A stretch of DNA of 64,000 nt from Paguma larvata (taxonomy: Eukaryota > Chordata > Mammalia > Carnivora > Viverridae): the NCBI GenBank assembly GCA_030068075.1, contig CM057843.1, positions 36,551,332 to 36,615,331 on the forward strand, written 5' to 3'. The notes under the pieces were generated by a model. The model saw nothing but the letters and a program-made list of their open reading frames with translations, searched no databases and was not told where the DNA came from. Both the position numbers and the translations under genes were made by a program. This document shows, one piece after another, positions 10,811 through 22,700 of this stretch (position 1 is the stretch's first letter; the number at the start of each line of letters is the position of its first letter).

Positions 10811-11969
10811 TTAATCTTAAAAGAATAAAACCACCTCCTCAGCTCCTCAGCTCAAGTGTGTTTCTTACCCTTCCCTGTCCTGTTAAATTAAATTACAAGT
10901 GTTTGCTTAACCTCAAATTCCGAATACACCGATTCAGTTTGGGCACTCACTGGAAAGGCGCTAGCGCTGGATTGAAATGTGTGCCCTCAATTGCCAAAAA
11001 AAAAAAAAAAAAGGCTTAGATTCTTCCTTTATCTCTGAAATTTACCGTGGGAAATTTACCATGGGAAATACAGAGGTATCTGCCTGAGTTTCAATGATAC
11101 CGTTCAATTCATTGTGGCGGTCTCAACATTTGCCTCAAAGGTGCTTTGAGATTCTAACCCCGGAGAACACATCTTGAAGCATCTTGGACCGTATTTAAGA
11201 ACCACCATAACTGCCATCTGATATGGAGATTTGGTAGAATATATATATATCTACCACATATCCTCTTTTCAGAATGGTGCTTCTAGAAATGTTCCTTTGG
11301 CAAAGTTCTTACTATAACCCACTCATGCGACGCGCATGCCACCAACTGTCAACCTTCCATGAAAAAATCCATAATGGGCAACATTCTCCCTTTTGAATAT
11401 GGGCAGGCATCCCTTCCTACCCGTTATATAATTAGACTCGTTTGCTGTATATTTATCACCTAATTCTATTCTAGGAATTGAATGTGAGAGGCGATAACTT
11501 CCCCCAGTCTTCACGGCTAGGCGGCCAAGCAGCATAAACATGACAAACAATTCGGATGGAAACTCCACAGCTCACAGTACAAATGTACAGGGTCGCAGCT
11601 GCCTTTGAAGCCTGGCTCTTCTGTGTCTCTGACTGGGGATGGCTATCCGGGCTCTGTTCTTGCTCGTTGACCTTGATCGATGCATCTTGGGAGTGGAACA
11701 CTTTGACCCACTCTTATCTGAGACTAGGTGGCTGAAGACTCCCAGTTCCCTTGTCACAGCTGGTGTCCTTCCAGAAAGGATCGCAATCTCCTTTAATAGT
11801 TTGCCAAACTTAGACTCGCGTTTACAGACGAACACCCAAGTGCAGTTTCAGCTTTCTCAACCAGGAAGACTTACTTTATCCTCATGGATCCAGCCCGCAT
11901 CCCATTTATTACAATGGCTTCCATGTGAGTGTTCTTCTGTTTAACCAACATACATGAAGCTCTTTTTCT
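10811..11969. other. Unique intergenic sequence
   Basis: No gene or clear repeat. An A-run of about 17 lies near 10,996 and a short (AT)n near 11,240. Confidence 0.5.
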
Positions 11970-12061
11970 AAAAGGAAACCCTATGCCCAACATGGGGCTC
12001 AAACTCATGACCCCGAGATCCAGAGTCGCCTGCTGCACTGACCGAGCCAGCCAGGCGCCCC
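11970..12061 (-). mobile_element. Short-type tRNA SINE
   Basis: Lacks the CT-rich block. The body reads cctatgcccaacatggggct and the head complement reads gagccagccaggcgcccc, the signature of the shorter carnivore SINE class. Confidence 0.85.
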
Positions 12062-12124
12062 CGTACTGAGCTCTTCATATAGATCAGACACAACTGCTGC
12101 CGCCAGGAGTGCAAAGATGTAAAG

Positions 12125-12610
12125 TGATTGATTCATTCACTTAAATAGCACGGTTTTACCGGGTGCCTACGAAGTGTCAGGAAATGGGGGTGTGTAGGTT
12201 AACAGGACAGACAGGGAGTCCCTACACCCAAGAAGTTTATGAGATAGGGGCGCCTGGGTGGCTCAGTTGTCTAAGCATCCGCCTCTTGATTTAGGCTCAG
12301 GTCATGAGCTCACGGTGGTGAAATCAAGCCCCGCATTGGGCTCCACGCTCAGGGAGCCTGCTTGGGATTCTCTCTTCCTCCCCTCGCCGCCCCTCTGCTG
12401 CTCGCTTGTGCGTGCACTCTCAAACTCTCTCTCAAAATTAATAAATAAACCAAAAAAAAAAAAAAGTTATGATATAGTTGGGGAGCCGAGGTGAGAAAAC
12501 TAATCTTGAAAACTTATAAACTATGATAAAAAGGAAACAAGTTGTCGAGTTAAGAGATTGACGGACGAGACTCGTTTTAGACAAGGTAGCCAGGAAGACC
12601 TCTCTCATGA
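12125..12610 (-). mobile_element. L2 fragment interrupted by a SINE
   Basis: gattcattcactt...gggtgcctacgaagtgtcag before the SINE and acaaggtagccaggaagacctctctcatga after it match the recalled minus-strand L2 consensus. Confidence 0.5.
12247..12465 (+). mobile_element. Felid SINE
   Basis: Head ggggcgcctgggtggctcag. Tail runs into A14. An imperfect duplication of agtttatgagata flanks it. Confidence 0.92.
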
Positions 12611-12830
12611 TGGTGCCTCATCATCTCTCACCTGGATGGCTACAGTAACTACAAGAGCCTTCCAATAAAGTCCCCTGCTTGTGCCACAGGACATTTGCAC
12701 TTTCTACTGAAAATGCTCTTGTCTCGGCTAACTCCAGAATTGGCTCTCTCTCCTCTTTCATGTCATTTGCTCAAAAGACAGCTGCTTGAGAAGGCCTTCT
12801 ATGGTCCCATCCTTACTAAAATTTCACATA
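12611..12830 (+). mobile_element. L2 fragment
   Basis: Matches the sense L2 pattern: cctggatggctacagtaact, ggacatttgcactttctact, tcatgtcatttgctcaaaag and aaggccttctatggtcccat. Confidence 0.55.
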
Positions 12831-13020
12831 CACACACACATTCCCCCCTCCCTTTTCATTTCCCCCTTCTGAGCGTTTTTTTTCTCCTTGCCACTTATAA
12901 TAATGTAAGTTACGAAGCATAATACATGTGTAATAAAACACATATACCCACCGCCCAACTAAAGAAATCGAATGTTATCAATGCCTACTCCATATAGGGC
13001 TGCATATTTCATTAAATCCC

Positions 13021-13338
13021 CGAACTATCCAAGATCTATTACCAATTATGCAAGAATCAAAAAGAAGAAGAAAGTCCTTTATGGATTGATAGGGAGTGAG
13101 CTACAAGACACATTATTTAGGTGAAAAAAGCAGAGGGCAGAGCCCCGAATACACTATCCCATCCTTTTTGTGAAAGCGAAGAGAGAAGATGTACACACGC
13201 AAGACTTACGCGTGCAGGAAATCCGTCTGAAATGTTACCTAAGAATGGTAACATCGATCCTCTCGGAGGAGGACAGGGTAGCTGGAGACAGGGATAAAAA
13301 GACAAAGCCTTTTTATGTTTAGAGTTCTGTGTAGCCTG
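13021..13338. other. Unassigned, possibly old repeat
   Basis: No open reading frame of interest. The texture resembles degraded repeat sequence but no family is recognised. Confidence 0.3.
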
Positions 13339-13980
13339 TTGTGTTCGTTTCCTGGTGCTGCCATAATAAAGTACCACAGAGTGGGTGGTCTAGTTATTGA
13401 GTTCATGTTTTTTTTTAATGTTTGTTTACTTTTGAGAGAGAGACGCACGCAGACTGTGAGCGGGGGAGGGGCAGAGAGAGAATCCGAAGCAGGCTCCAGG
13501 CTCTGAGCTGTCAGCGCAGAGCCGGATGTGGGACTCGAACTCACAAACGGTGAGATCATGCTCTGAGCTCAACCAACAGAGCCACCCAGGAGCCCCCAGG
13601 GTGGGTGGTTTAAGCCGAAATTTATTTTCTCACACTTCTGGGTCCTAGAAGTCTGAGATCAAGGTGTCAGCAGGGCGATTTCTCCTGAGACCCCTCTCCT
13701 TGGCTTGTGCGTGGCCATCTTCTCCCCATGTCTTCACAAGGCCTCCTCTTTGTGGGTCTGTGTCCTGTTTTTGTCTCCTTCTCCTTCTTCTTCTTTAATT
13801 TCTTTTTTTTATAATAAAACCAGTCATAATGGATTCGGGCCTCCCCAAATGACCACACTTTACCTTAATGACCTCTTTGGAGCCATGTCTCCAAATACAG
13901 TCACATTCTAAGGTACTGCAGGCTAGCTCTTCAATATATTAACTTGGTTGGGGGGGGGATGATTCAGCCCATAACACCTA
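13339..13980 (+). mobile_element. Ancient dispersed repeat, class unassigned, split by a SINE
   Basis: The text ggtgctgccataataaagta, cttctgggtcctagaagtct, gagatcaaggtgtcagcagg and ccaaatacagtcacattcta follows a very common old mammalian repeat. Its class is not assigned from sequence alone. Confidence 0.6.
13409..13597 (-). mobile_element. Felid SINE inside old repeat
   Basis: From tttttttttaatgtttg to gagccacccaggagcccccc. It interrupts the surrounding old repeat. Confidence 0.92.
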
Positions 13981-14003
13981 TCAAAAGAAAGAAAGAAAAT
14001 TCA

Positions 14004-14447
14004 GGGGCGCCTGGTTGGCTCAGTCGGTTAAGTGTGTGACTTCAGGGGCGCCTGGGTGGCTCAGTCGGTTGGGCGGCCGACTTCAGCTCAGGTCATGATC
14101 TCGCGGTCTGTGAGTTCGAGCCCCACGTCGGGCTCTGTGCTGCTGGCTCAGAGCCTGGAGCCTGCTTCCGATTCTGTGTCTCCCTCTCTCTCTGCCCTTC
14201 CCCTGTTCATGCTGTGCCTCTATGTCTCTCAAAAATAAATAAACAAACAAACAAAAATTAAAAAAAAAAAAAAAGTGTGTGACTTCAGTTCAGGTCATGA
14301 TCTCACAGTTCATGGGTTCAAGCCCTGTGTCGGGCTCTGTGCTGACAGCGCAGTGCCTGCTTGGGATTCTCTCTCTCCCTCTCTCTCTGTCTCTCTCTCC
14401 CTCCTTCACTCACTCTGTCTCTCTCTCAAAATGAATAAACTTTAATA
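14004..14447 (+). mobile_element. Felid SINE split by another SINE
   Basis: The outer element supplies 14,004-14,044 and 14,273-14,447. Together they make one ordinary SINE, ending aaaatgaataaactttaata. Confidence 0.93.
14045..14272 (+). mobile_element. Felid SINE inserted within a SINE
   Basis: Flanked by aagtgtgtgacttcag at 14,030-14,045 and again from 14,273, an exact duplication of host-SINE sequence. Confidence 0.95.
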
Positions 14448-14635
14448 AATTGTCTTTCAAATTATTTTTCATAAAAATATTACTTATGTTAACATGTAAT
14501 GAGTTTATTACTATTTGAAAATGAATTTTCTTTTCTGATTTATTTTCAAATACAGTAAATATCAATAATTATAATCCACATAAACAAAAAGCTATTTGTT
14601 GTCCTCAATAATTTTTAAGAATTTAAAGGAATCCT

Positions 14636-14753
14636 GGGGCACCTGGCTGGCTAGCTTCATGGAGCATGTGACTCTTGATCTTGGGGTTGTGAGTTTGAAC
14701 CCCATGGCAAGTATAGAGATTACCTAAAATAAAATCCAAAAAAAAAAAAAAAA
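14636..14753 (+). mobile_element. Short-type tRNA SINE
   Basis: Head ggggcacctggctggctagc, no CT block, tail agagattacctaaaataaaa then A15. Imperfect TSD gaatttaaaggaatcct / gaatgtaaaggaatctt. Confidence 0.9.
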
Positions 14754-14824
14754 GAATGTAAAGGAATCTTGAACTCACAAAGTTTGAGAAACCCTGTGTT
14801 TACTTAACTTTAAAGTAATCTAGG

Positions 14825-15032
14825 AGGGCCTGGGTGGCTCAGTCGGTTAAGCAACTGACTTTGGCTCAGGTCACCATCTCACCGCTCCCGAGTTTGAGCC
14901 TCGCATCAGGCTCTGTGCTGACAGCTCGGAGCCTGGAGCTTGTTTTGGATTCTGTGTCTCTCGCTCTGTCTCTGCCCCTCCCCTGCTCATGCTCTGTCTC
15001 GCTCTCAAAAATAAATAAACATTAAAAAAATT
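14825..15032 (+). mobile_element. Felid SINE, slightly 5'-truncated
   Basis: Starts at agggcctgggtggctcag and ends aaaaataaataaacattaaa. Confidence 0.9.
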
Positions 15033-15036
15033 TTTT

Positions 15037-15128
15037 TAAGTAATCCCTACACCCAACGTGGGGCTCGAACTCACAACCTTGAGATCCAGAGCTCCATGCT
15101 CCTCTCACTGAGCTACCTCACCACCCCT
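15037..15128 (-). mobile_element. Short-type tRNA SINE
   Basis: Body complement taatccctacacccaacgtg directly abuts the preceding plus-strand SINE. The head is degenerate (gagctacctcaccacccc). Confidence 0.8.
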
Positions 15129-15224
15129 CCTCCAGCTGACCGAGCCAGGTATCCCAAGAACCCCTGTTTTAAGTCTTCAAGATGAAGGAAAGGGAAAGCA
15201 CAAATTCAAAATTATGAGTAAGCT

Positions 15225-15560
15225 TTCACTATTTATTCATTAGTCCCACAAATATTTAAGGGACAGGCATTATGCAGATACTAGTGACAAATCCAGAGGT
15301 CCTTCAAAGAAATAAAACATAATGGGGCAGACATATGAGTAGGCTATCCCAGTACTGGACGACATGTTGCAATAACATTGGTGCACTGAACCATTTAATC
15401 CAGTCCCAGAGAGTCAGGGAAGACTTCCTGGAGGAGGAGGAAATGTCTAGGCTGGAACCAAACCATGGGCAGTATGCACCAGACACCGTTCAGTAGAGAG
15501 GCTGATTAACTGTCCTGGGAGGAAAAGGAAGGTTTCATAGAGGCCGAGATGGGTTGAACC
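15225..15560 (-). mobile_element. L2 fragment
   Basis: ttattcattagtcccacaaatatt, then gagagtcagggaagacttcc-tggaggaggaggaaatg, matches the recalled minus-strand L2 order of segments. Confidence 0.5.
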
Positions 15561-16270
15561 TCATAGTACTTCTTTTCCAACTAACAAAGGGGTTACAAAT
15601 TCATAGTCAAATTCCTTGGCAACTTTGAAAAATTAAAGGTCTGTCAGCCTTATGAAGAGTTTACAGTATTTGATTCCTTCACAATAGCTAAATAACCTCT
15701 TGTCTCCAGTGCCATAATGTAGCCAAGAGGTATCTCCACACATAAGGCAATCTTGATTTAACATCTGTGGGATGTGACACCTGGTATAGGTTTGTTTAGA
15801 AATTGCCTATTTATATGATTTCTCCCTAAGAACATGAACTATTTATCGCTATTGTTTTATTTGACATTACTCGTTAAATCAATCATGTCGACATTAGAAA
15901 TCTCTCCCCGAAATGATGTCTTGCTAAAACTTGCCCAAGAGGACCTTGGACGTCACCTTCTTCTATCAGGCAAGTTCTCATTAGCTAGACAGGGCTTTGC
16001 CTGTGGGCTCGTGAAAACAAAAGGCGACTGAGACAGATGCAGGTGGATTAGGCATTTCGCTTAGATACAGCACTTTTTTATCAAGAGTTTATTTAAGGAC
16101 GTAAATTTCTTTAGCACACTGTTCCTTGAGGCCTTGGTACAAAATTCCCAGGGAGTTCACGTGCAGTAAAAAGCAAAAAAACAAACAAAAAGAAACCACC
16201 GCACAACCAAGACAAAAATGAGCTTATTTCTGCTTGGTCACCTGTCACGCCCACCCTTCAGCCTCTCCAA
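15561..16270. other. Unique sequence upstream of NOL11
   Basis: No repeat or exon recognised. The right end approaches the CpG-rich promoter. Confidence 0.5.
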
Positions 16271-16530
16271 CCCTTAGCTGAAGAAGGCGCCGCAGCTTAG
16301 GCAGCCATACGCAACGTTAAGAGATCCCCCAGTCCGCCCATCCCCCTCAGGCAGAGTACATCCGGGACGCTGACGGGGCGTGGCCGGGAGGCGGAGTCTA
16401 GAAGCAAAGTCCAGGCCCCGCCCACCCCGCGGCGCCCACGGCGCTGCATGCCTGCCACGCCCGCCAGAGGTCGCAGGCTCAGCAAACAGGTTTCTTATTT
16501 GGCGAGTGTCTGTCCAGTTAGGATCTTAGT

Positions 16531-16540
16531 TCTCGCGATA
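16531..16540 (+). promoter_or_regulatory. TCTCGCGA core promoter element
   Basis: TCTCGCGATA lies 55-64 bases before the NOL11 start codon. TCTCGCGAGA-type palindromes are known TATA-less core elements enriched in ribosome and translation genes; use here is inferred from motif and position. Confidence 0.6.
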
Positions 16541-16590
16541 GAAAGCGCAAAGGCTGCCGGGAGGGATGCGCGGCAGTCTGTAGGTTTGCC

Positions 16591-16602
16591 CAAAATGGCA
16601 GC
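16591..16602 (+). promoter_or_regulatory. YY1-like site overlapping the start codon
   Basis: CAAAATGGCAGC resembles the YY1 consensus (CAAnATGGCGGC), which commonly overlaps the first ATG in this class of promoter. It also gives an acceptable translation context with G at +4. Confidence 0.5.
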
Positions 16603-16735
16603 CCTGGAGGAGGGTTTCACGTTGTCTGCGGTACCCTTGGGTGCCGGGCCTAACGGACTCCTAGGTGTGGAGCAGAGCGACAAAACAGACCAATTTCTAG
16701 TGACGCACGGCGGCAGGACCGTCATTCTCTATAAG
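16595..16735 (+). CDS. NOL11: NOL11 exon 1 (coding part)
   Basis: Residues 1-47, starting [10 protein letters not shown] and ending RTVILYK. 141 nt, ends in phase 0, donor gtgagg. The start is chosen as the first ATG in the CpG island, matching the known MAALEE N-terminus. It includes the conserved [17 protein letters not shown] stretch. Confidence 0.95.
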
Positions 16736-19700
16736 GTGAGGGCGATGTGATCGGAGAGCCCCGCTGAGGTCTTGCCCCTTTTCTGTTCACGGAGCTAGAG
16801 CCGCAGGTTTCTCAGGGCTTCAGAAAAAGATCGCCGGGCAGCTTGTCGGAGAGCTGGCTTGGCCCCGTCCGGGACGCTGAGTGAGGTCTAGAATAGGATT
16901 CGGTTGTTTTCCTGGAGAGAGAGGCTTATTTCGGAGTTGCAGGTGGCGGAGCGTTTAAGTGCACGTGGGCTAGCCTCCGAAGGGAAAAGAAACCTGTGCT
17001 TTCGCTTCGCATCTCTCCGACATGGCCGTAACGTCCCCTCCTGGGATTTCTGTCTTTCCAGCTGCCCGCAGAAGGGTTAAACGGAGATTGGGCGGGAGCG
17101 CTTGACAGGCAGCGTGGCAACAGTGTTGTGTCCATACACTTCTTCCCTCTCCTTGGGGAAAAAAGTTGTGTGGATTGTTTTATTGTTCGTTTGTTTATTT
17201 TCTTGGTAGCTTGATGGAATTTCGATTCCGAGTGAGCTGTCTCTTGCCAACTACATGTTGTAAATCCTGGAGTTGAGTCCTAGACCGGCTCTATACGTCC
17301 CGCCCCCCTTTCAAGCCTCTTTTGGCTCACCACACGTTCTGAGCAGTTGGGCTTTTAGTGGTCTCGTAGAAAGTAATTGTTTTGGGGCGCCTGGGTGGCT
17401 CAGTCGGTTAAGTGGCCGACTTCAGCTCAGGTCATGATCTCGCAGTCTATGAGTTCGAGCCCTGCGTTGGGCTCTGTGCTGATGGCTCAGAGCCTGGAGC
17501 CTGCTTCAGATTCTGTGTCTGCCTCTCTCTCTCTATGCCCTTCCCCTGCTTACGCTCTGTCTCTCAAAAGTAAATAAATGTTAAAAAAAAAAATTTAAAG
17601 AAAGTAATTGTTTTATCTGGGCTGCTGAACATAGTTTCAGAAGCCAGCTATCTGCTTTGAAGTTTGGGGAACAGGTTCCCAACGTTCCCTTTTTTTTTTT
17701 AAGTTTATTTTTATTTTGAGAGAGAGAGAGCAAGTGCGTGAGGGGCAGAGAGAGAGAGACAGAATCCCAAGCAGACTAGGTGCTGTCCAGCACAGAACCT
17801 AATATGGGACTCGAACTCATGAACCATGAGATCATAACGTGACCCAAAATCAAGGGTCGGAAGCTTAACCCACTGAGCCACCCAGATGCCCCTTGAGTCA
17901 GATGACCCTGAGTTTTGACCCCGGCTGTCTAGTGGACTGAAATTTTTGCAGTTCCTGCATAGGAATATAGTGACTGGTTGGAATTGGCATGATGGGGACT
18001 ATCCCTACTCAGTTTCCCATGCCTCTGCTCAAAGGCACAGCTGAGTCCATTTTTTAAATGTACTGTTCACTAAATAGTGTTGTTTATTTACCTTTTCTTT
18101 TTCATTTTAGGGACTTAGTTATATTTTCATTTAAATTTAGGAAATTTGTTAAGTGCTCTTATGTTAACGATTTCTTCTTTTTTCTTGATCATAAATTTAA
18201 TTGCTTGTAGTATCTGAAATTGACATTTCGAATATTGCTATGTTATCTTCATTTTACTAGGTTTCCGATCAGAAACCCTTGGGGAGCTGGTCAGTGAAAC
18301 AAGGTCAAATTATAACGTGTCCAGCTGTGTGCAACTTTCAGACTGGAGAGTTTATTGTTGTACATGATAATAAGGTAAGTTTTAGAACTATTTTTATGAT
18401 AACATATACAACACAAGTGTTGATTTATTAACTGTATGTCTTATGTGTAAATGAAAACTGGAATATTTTCTTGTATGTTTCGATTTAAGGTTTTGAGAAT
18501 ATGGAATAATGAAGACGTAAACCTGGATAAAGCATTTAAAGCCACAGTAAGTCTCTGAATTTTCTAACTTTTTTTAAAAATGCTTGTTTGTTTTTAAAGT
18601 TTATGTATTTATTTTGAGAGAAGAGAGAAAGAACACCAGCAGGTGAGGGGCAGAGAGGAGAGACAGAATCCCAAGCAGACTGCACACCATTGGTGCAGAG
18701 CCTGATGCGAGTCTCGAACTCCCTAACTGTGAGATCATGATGGGAGTGGAGATCAAGAGTCAGACACCCAACCGACTGAGCCACCCAGATGCCCCAAATG
18801 TGTATTTATTTTTGAGAAGGAGGGAGGGAGGGACAGAAAGAGGAGGACAGAAGATGTGAAGTGGGCTCTGCGCTGACAGCAACAAGCCCGATGTGGGGCT
18901 CGAACTCACAAGCTGCCAGATCATGACCTGAACCGAAGTCAGACGATCAACCCACTGAGCCACCCAGGCGCCCCGGGATTTTCTAATGTTTTTAACGTAG
19001 TAGATTGTTTATCTTAACGCATCTGTGAAAGTGAGCATAAAGGTTATATTAGCTTTCATTCTAGTTACCTTAAGTATATCTTAACACACCTTAGTTCATG
19101 AGTAAACGTTAGAAAATATAAACTTTATTATTCCATGAGATTAAGAATTTAAATAATGGGCGCCTGGGTGGCTCAGTCGGGTTTTTTTTTAAAGCAGGGG
19201 AGGAACAGAGAGAGAGAGAGAGAGAGAGAATCCTAAGCAGGCTCCGCACTATCAACTCAGAGTCTGATTCAGGGCTCGAACTCACAAACTGAGATCATGA
19301 CCTGAGCTGAAATCAAGATCTGGGCGCTTAATCGACTGAGCTCCCCTGGGCGTCCCTGCATTATATGTTTTAAGAGTGACCCAGAATGCAGTAGAAATAA
19401 CCATGAGTAACTGCATTTTTTTAGTGATGACCTAAAGTACGTCAATTAACTTTTTTTTACTTACAAATTGAGAGTCTCAAATTAGGGTAACCTTGAAAAT
19501 TCCTTCCCGTTCTTTTTGTTATTTATTTATTTTTTATTCATTTTGGTAGAGTGCCAGTGGGGAAAGGGCAGAGAAAGAGAGAGAGTCTTAGACAGGCTTC
19601 ACACTGTTGCAGAGCCCAACATGGGGCTCAGTCTCATGAACCATGAGATGACCTGAGCCGAAACCAAGAGTTGGACACTTAACCAACTGACTCAACCCAG

Positions 19701-22700
19701 GCACCCCCAAAGTTCCTTCCAGTTCTACGTGTCTAACTCAAGAGGTGCCTGGGTGGCTCAGTCAGTTGAGCTTTCCCTGATTTCACGGTCATGGGATCCA
19801 GGCTAGCATCGGGCTCCATCTGCGCTGTGTGTGCTAAGATTTTCTCAGTCCCTCTCTGCTCTCTCTGCCCCCCTCCCCCAACCCCTCATGTGCTATAAAA
19901 TGAGCAAAGATGTCTAACTCTGAATATAATTGGTAAATTTTAAATATTTTTTTAATGTTTATTATTTTGAGAGAGACAGACCAAGAGTGAGGGAGGGGCA
20001 GAGAGAGAGGGAGACACAGACTCTGAAGCAGGCTCCAGGCTCTGAGCTGTCAGCAGGGCTTGAACCCACGGACTGCAGACTGTGAGATCATGACCTGAGC
20101 CGACGTCTGACGCTCAACCGACTGAGCCACCCAGGTGCCCCTGGTTGGCAAATCTTAGAAGTGGCTCATACAAGAGTTGGTTCAGATATGTCATTTATCA
20201 CCTGGAACCTTGAAACTTCTAGCTAGCTAGAAGTTGTTGTCTCCTGGCCCCAGTCTTTTCATTTACCTTGCAGTAACATGATCCTGCTTTTTACAGTGGG
20301 ATTGACTTCTTTTCTTGGGTTTACAGGCTGTAGTTGTAATTATGGCATTAGAACTGCTTACAACTGAATTAATGGCTTTATACCTCTTCCACGTTCAGTT
20401 TTTGGCGAGCTAGGTTGTACCTAACCTCCAGTACTCACAATGAAAGGATAAACCAAAAATGCAAAAAAATACTTAAGGGTGAGAGCAGAATAGGAGCAGA
20501 AGGCTTCTATATGGGGCGCCTGGGTGGCTCAGTCGGTTGAGTATCCAACTCTTGATTTCTGCTCAGGTCATGATCTTGCAGTTCATGAGATCGAGCCCTG
20601 CGTCAGGCTTTGGGATTCTCTCTGTCCCTCTCTGCCCCTAAACCACTTGCTAGTACTCCAAGTAAATCAGTAAATAAGTAAACTTTAAAAAGAAAAGGCT
20701 TCTGTTGTATTTATGTTGTACATTTGACTTTGGAACCATACAAAGCTGAGTCAAAATGAAAACAAATCAGGTCTTAAAAATAAGCTTTCTGTAAGTGCCC
20801 TTACTCTGTTAGGTGGCAATTGTTTTAGAATAAAATTAATGCATTCTTATGTTTTTCTAGCTGTCAGCTGAAGTCTACAGGATACATTCGGTACAAGGAA
20901 CAGAACCGTTAGTGCTATTCAGGGAAGGGGCCGTTCGTGGTTTAGAGGCCTTGCTTGCAGAGCCCCAGCAGAAAATTGAAACAGTTATCTCTGATGATGA
21001 AGTGATTAAGTAAGTTCCAATACTTGTAAGTGAGGTTTTACAAAATAAAAATGCACTCTGCATGTTTTTTAACATTCTTTGCCTTGTTTAAAAGAATTTT
21101 GGTTATAAACATAATAAAACCTTGATTAAAAACCATGTATGTGCTGTTGGCCAAATTAGCATCCTCCAGAAGCCTCAAGCGTGATAGGCGATTGGGGAGA
21201 CCATAGGGACATCTGAAACCTGTTCCAGTGACAGAGAACTGGATAGTCAGTTATTTGAAGATGAAGCGGGTAACTCCATGAGACCCGACTCTCCGTTTCC
21301 GTCATATTGCCCTGGCTGCCAAGGTTGGAACTCTTACTCCTGAGCAAAAGCACAGTTGGTTATTAGTAAAATCATGATAGTGCTCTGAGCCCTCTGCTTT
21401 CCCAAATTCTGGACTAAAACTGGAAAAATGACTCACTCAGATTATAGAAGGAAATCCCCTCCAGTGCCCGTTATTTTATCATATTCCTGTTCCGTCAGCT
21501 TGCTCCCTGTCCGGGTCCACCTGATACAAGCTAAATTCCTGAAAGTCCAGGCGAAGGCTTGTACGTAGCTAACAGTGTGGACAATGACCACGAGTATCTT
21601 GGACTGCCCTGTCGGATGCTAGTATGTGGAGCAGCTGTGTTTGGAGGAAATCTTTAGGAAAAGGGATGTAGGTGGAGGGTCTGGGCTCTAACGGCCACTT
21701 GGCCAGAATCTGGCTATGTAGCCCTGCTTATGAGCCCCTTACCCCCCTGTACCCCTGTGCCTCCTACCCGTCTGGCTTGAGGAAGGCGGATGAGAGCCTC
21801 ATGTTTTCCTCAGAGCACTGGTCCCAGAAGTGAAAGGGAGGGAAGTCAAATAAGTGTAACAGCGCTGCACGATGCCCGACACCCACCCCTTTGGAACTTT
21901 ACGATTCACAGTCTTTAAAGCTCCGAGAAGTTCAGCAACTTGCATTTAATCCAGAGACACATTTGACAGAGAAGTGCCTGCTAATTCCCTATGGTATATG
22001 TACTTTGAGACACTGAATTAAGTGTTCTCTGATGTCTCTCCGGCTCTAAAAAAATATTTAATAGAAGACATTCTCTTAAATTTAGGTTAGTAGGTTTCTC
22101 TCAGCTGGTAGATTTGATATTTTATAATTTTTCTATTTTTTAGGTGGACAAAGGTTTTCATGGTATTCGGCATCCCGTTTTAATCTTTATTACTGAAAAA
22201 GTAAGTGATCTCCTTAATCCTGGCCTGTTTTACAACCAATCCTATATTATTTTTTAAAACTAAAATTGGGCTTTAGTATTTCTCAGAAGATTGGTGCATG
22301 TGTGTGTGTGTTTAAATACTAAACCTGTTAGTTACAAGGAAATACTTTTTAGAATATGTTTAATTGGACAAGAGGTTTTTAAGCACTCGTCGAAGTAATT
22401 AGAAGAGAGTGATAGTTGGCTTTAACATTTATGTACAGTTGGTTGAAATGGGAATCTTTTTAAATAAAATAACCCTTTTTTTGTGTGCAGCATGGAAATT
22501 ACTTTGCTTATGTACAAACATTTAGCTCCCGTACCTTAAGCAAATACACACTCTCACTTGGACAAGAAGAAAAATCTGTTATACAGAATTTTACTGCATC
22601 TGTGAATCGGAAATTCATCTCTTTGATGTCATTAAGTAAGAATTTTTCTTTAAACTTTCAGAGATTGTAAATAAAATATCACAGGATGGTGGTTTTTTCG

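Larger units (their letters stand above)
16270..16900 (+). promoter_or_regulatory. NOL11: CpG-rich NOL11 promoter and first exon
   Basis: GC- and CpG-dense, with no TATA box near the start codon. It contains GC-box-like ggggcgtggccggg and ccccgcccaccccgc, a TCTCGCGA element and a start-codon YY1-like site. This is the usual architecture of housekeeping nucleolar and ribosome-biogenesis genes. The exact transcription start is not visible; it most likely lies in the 100-150 bases before the ATG at 16,595. Confidence 0.75.
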
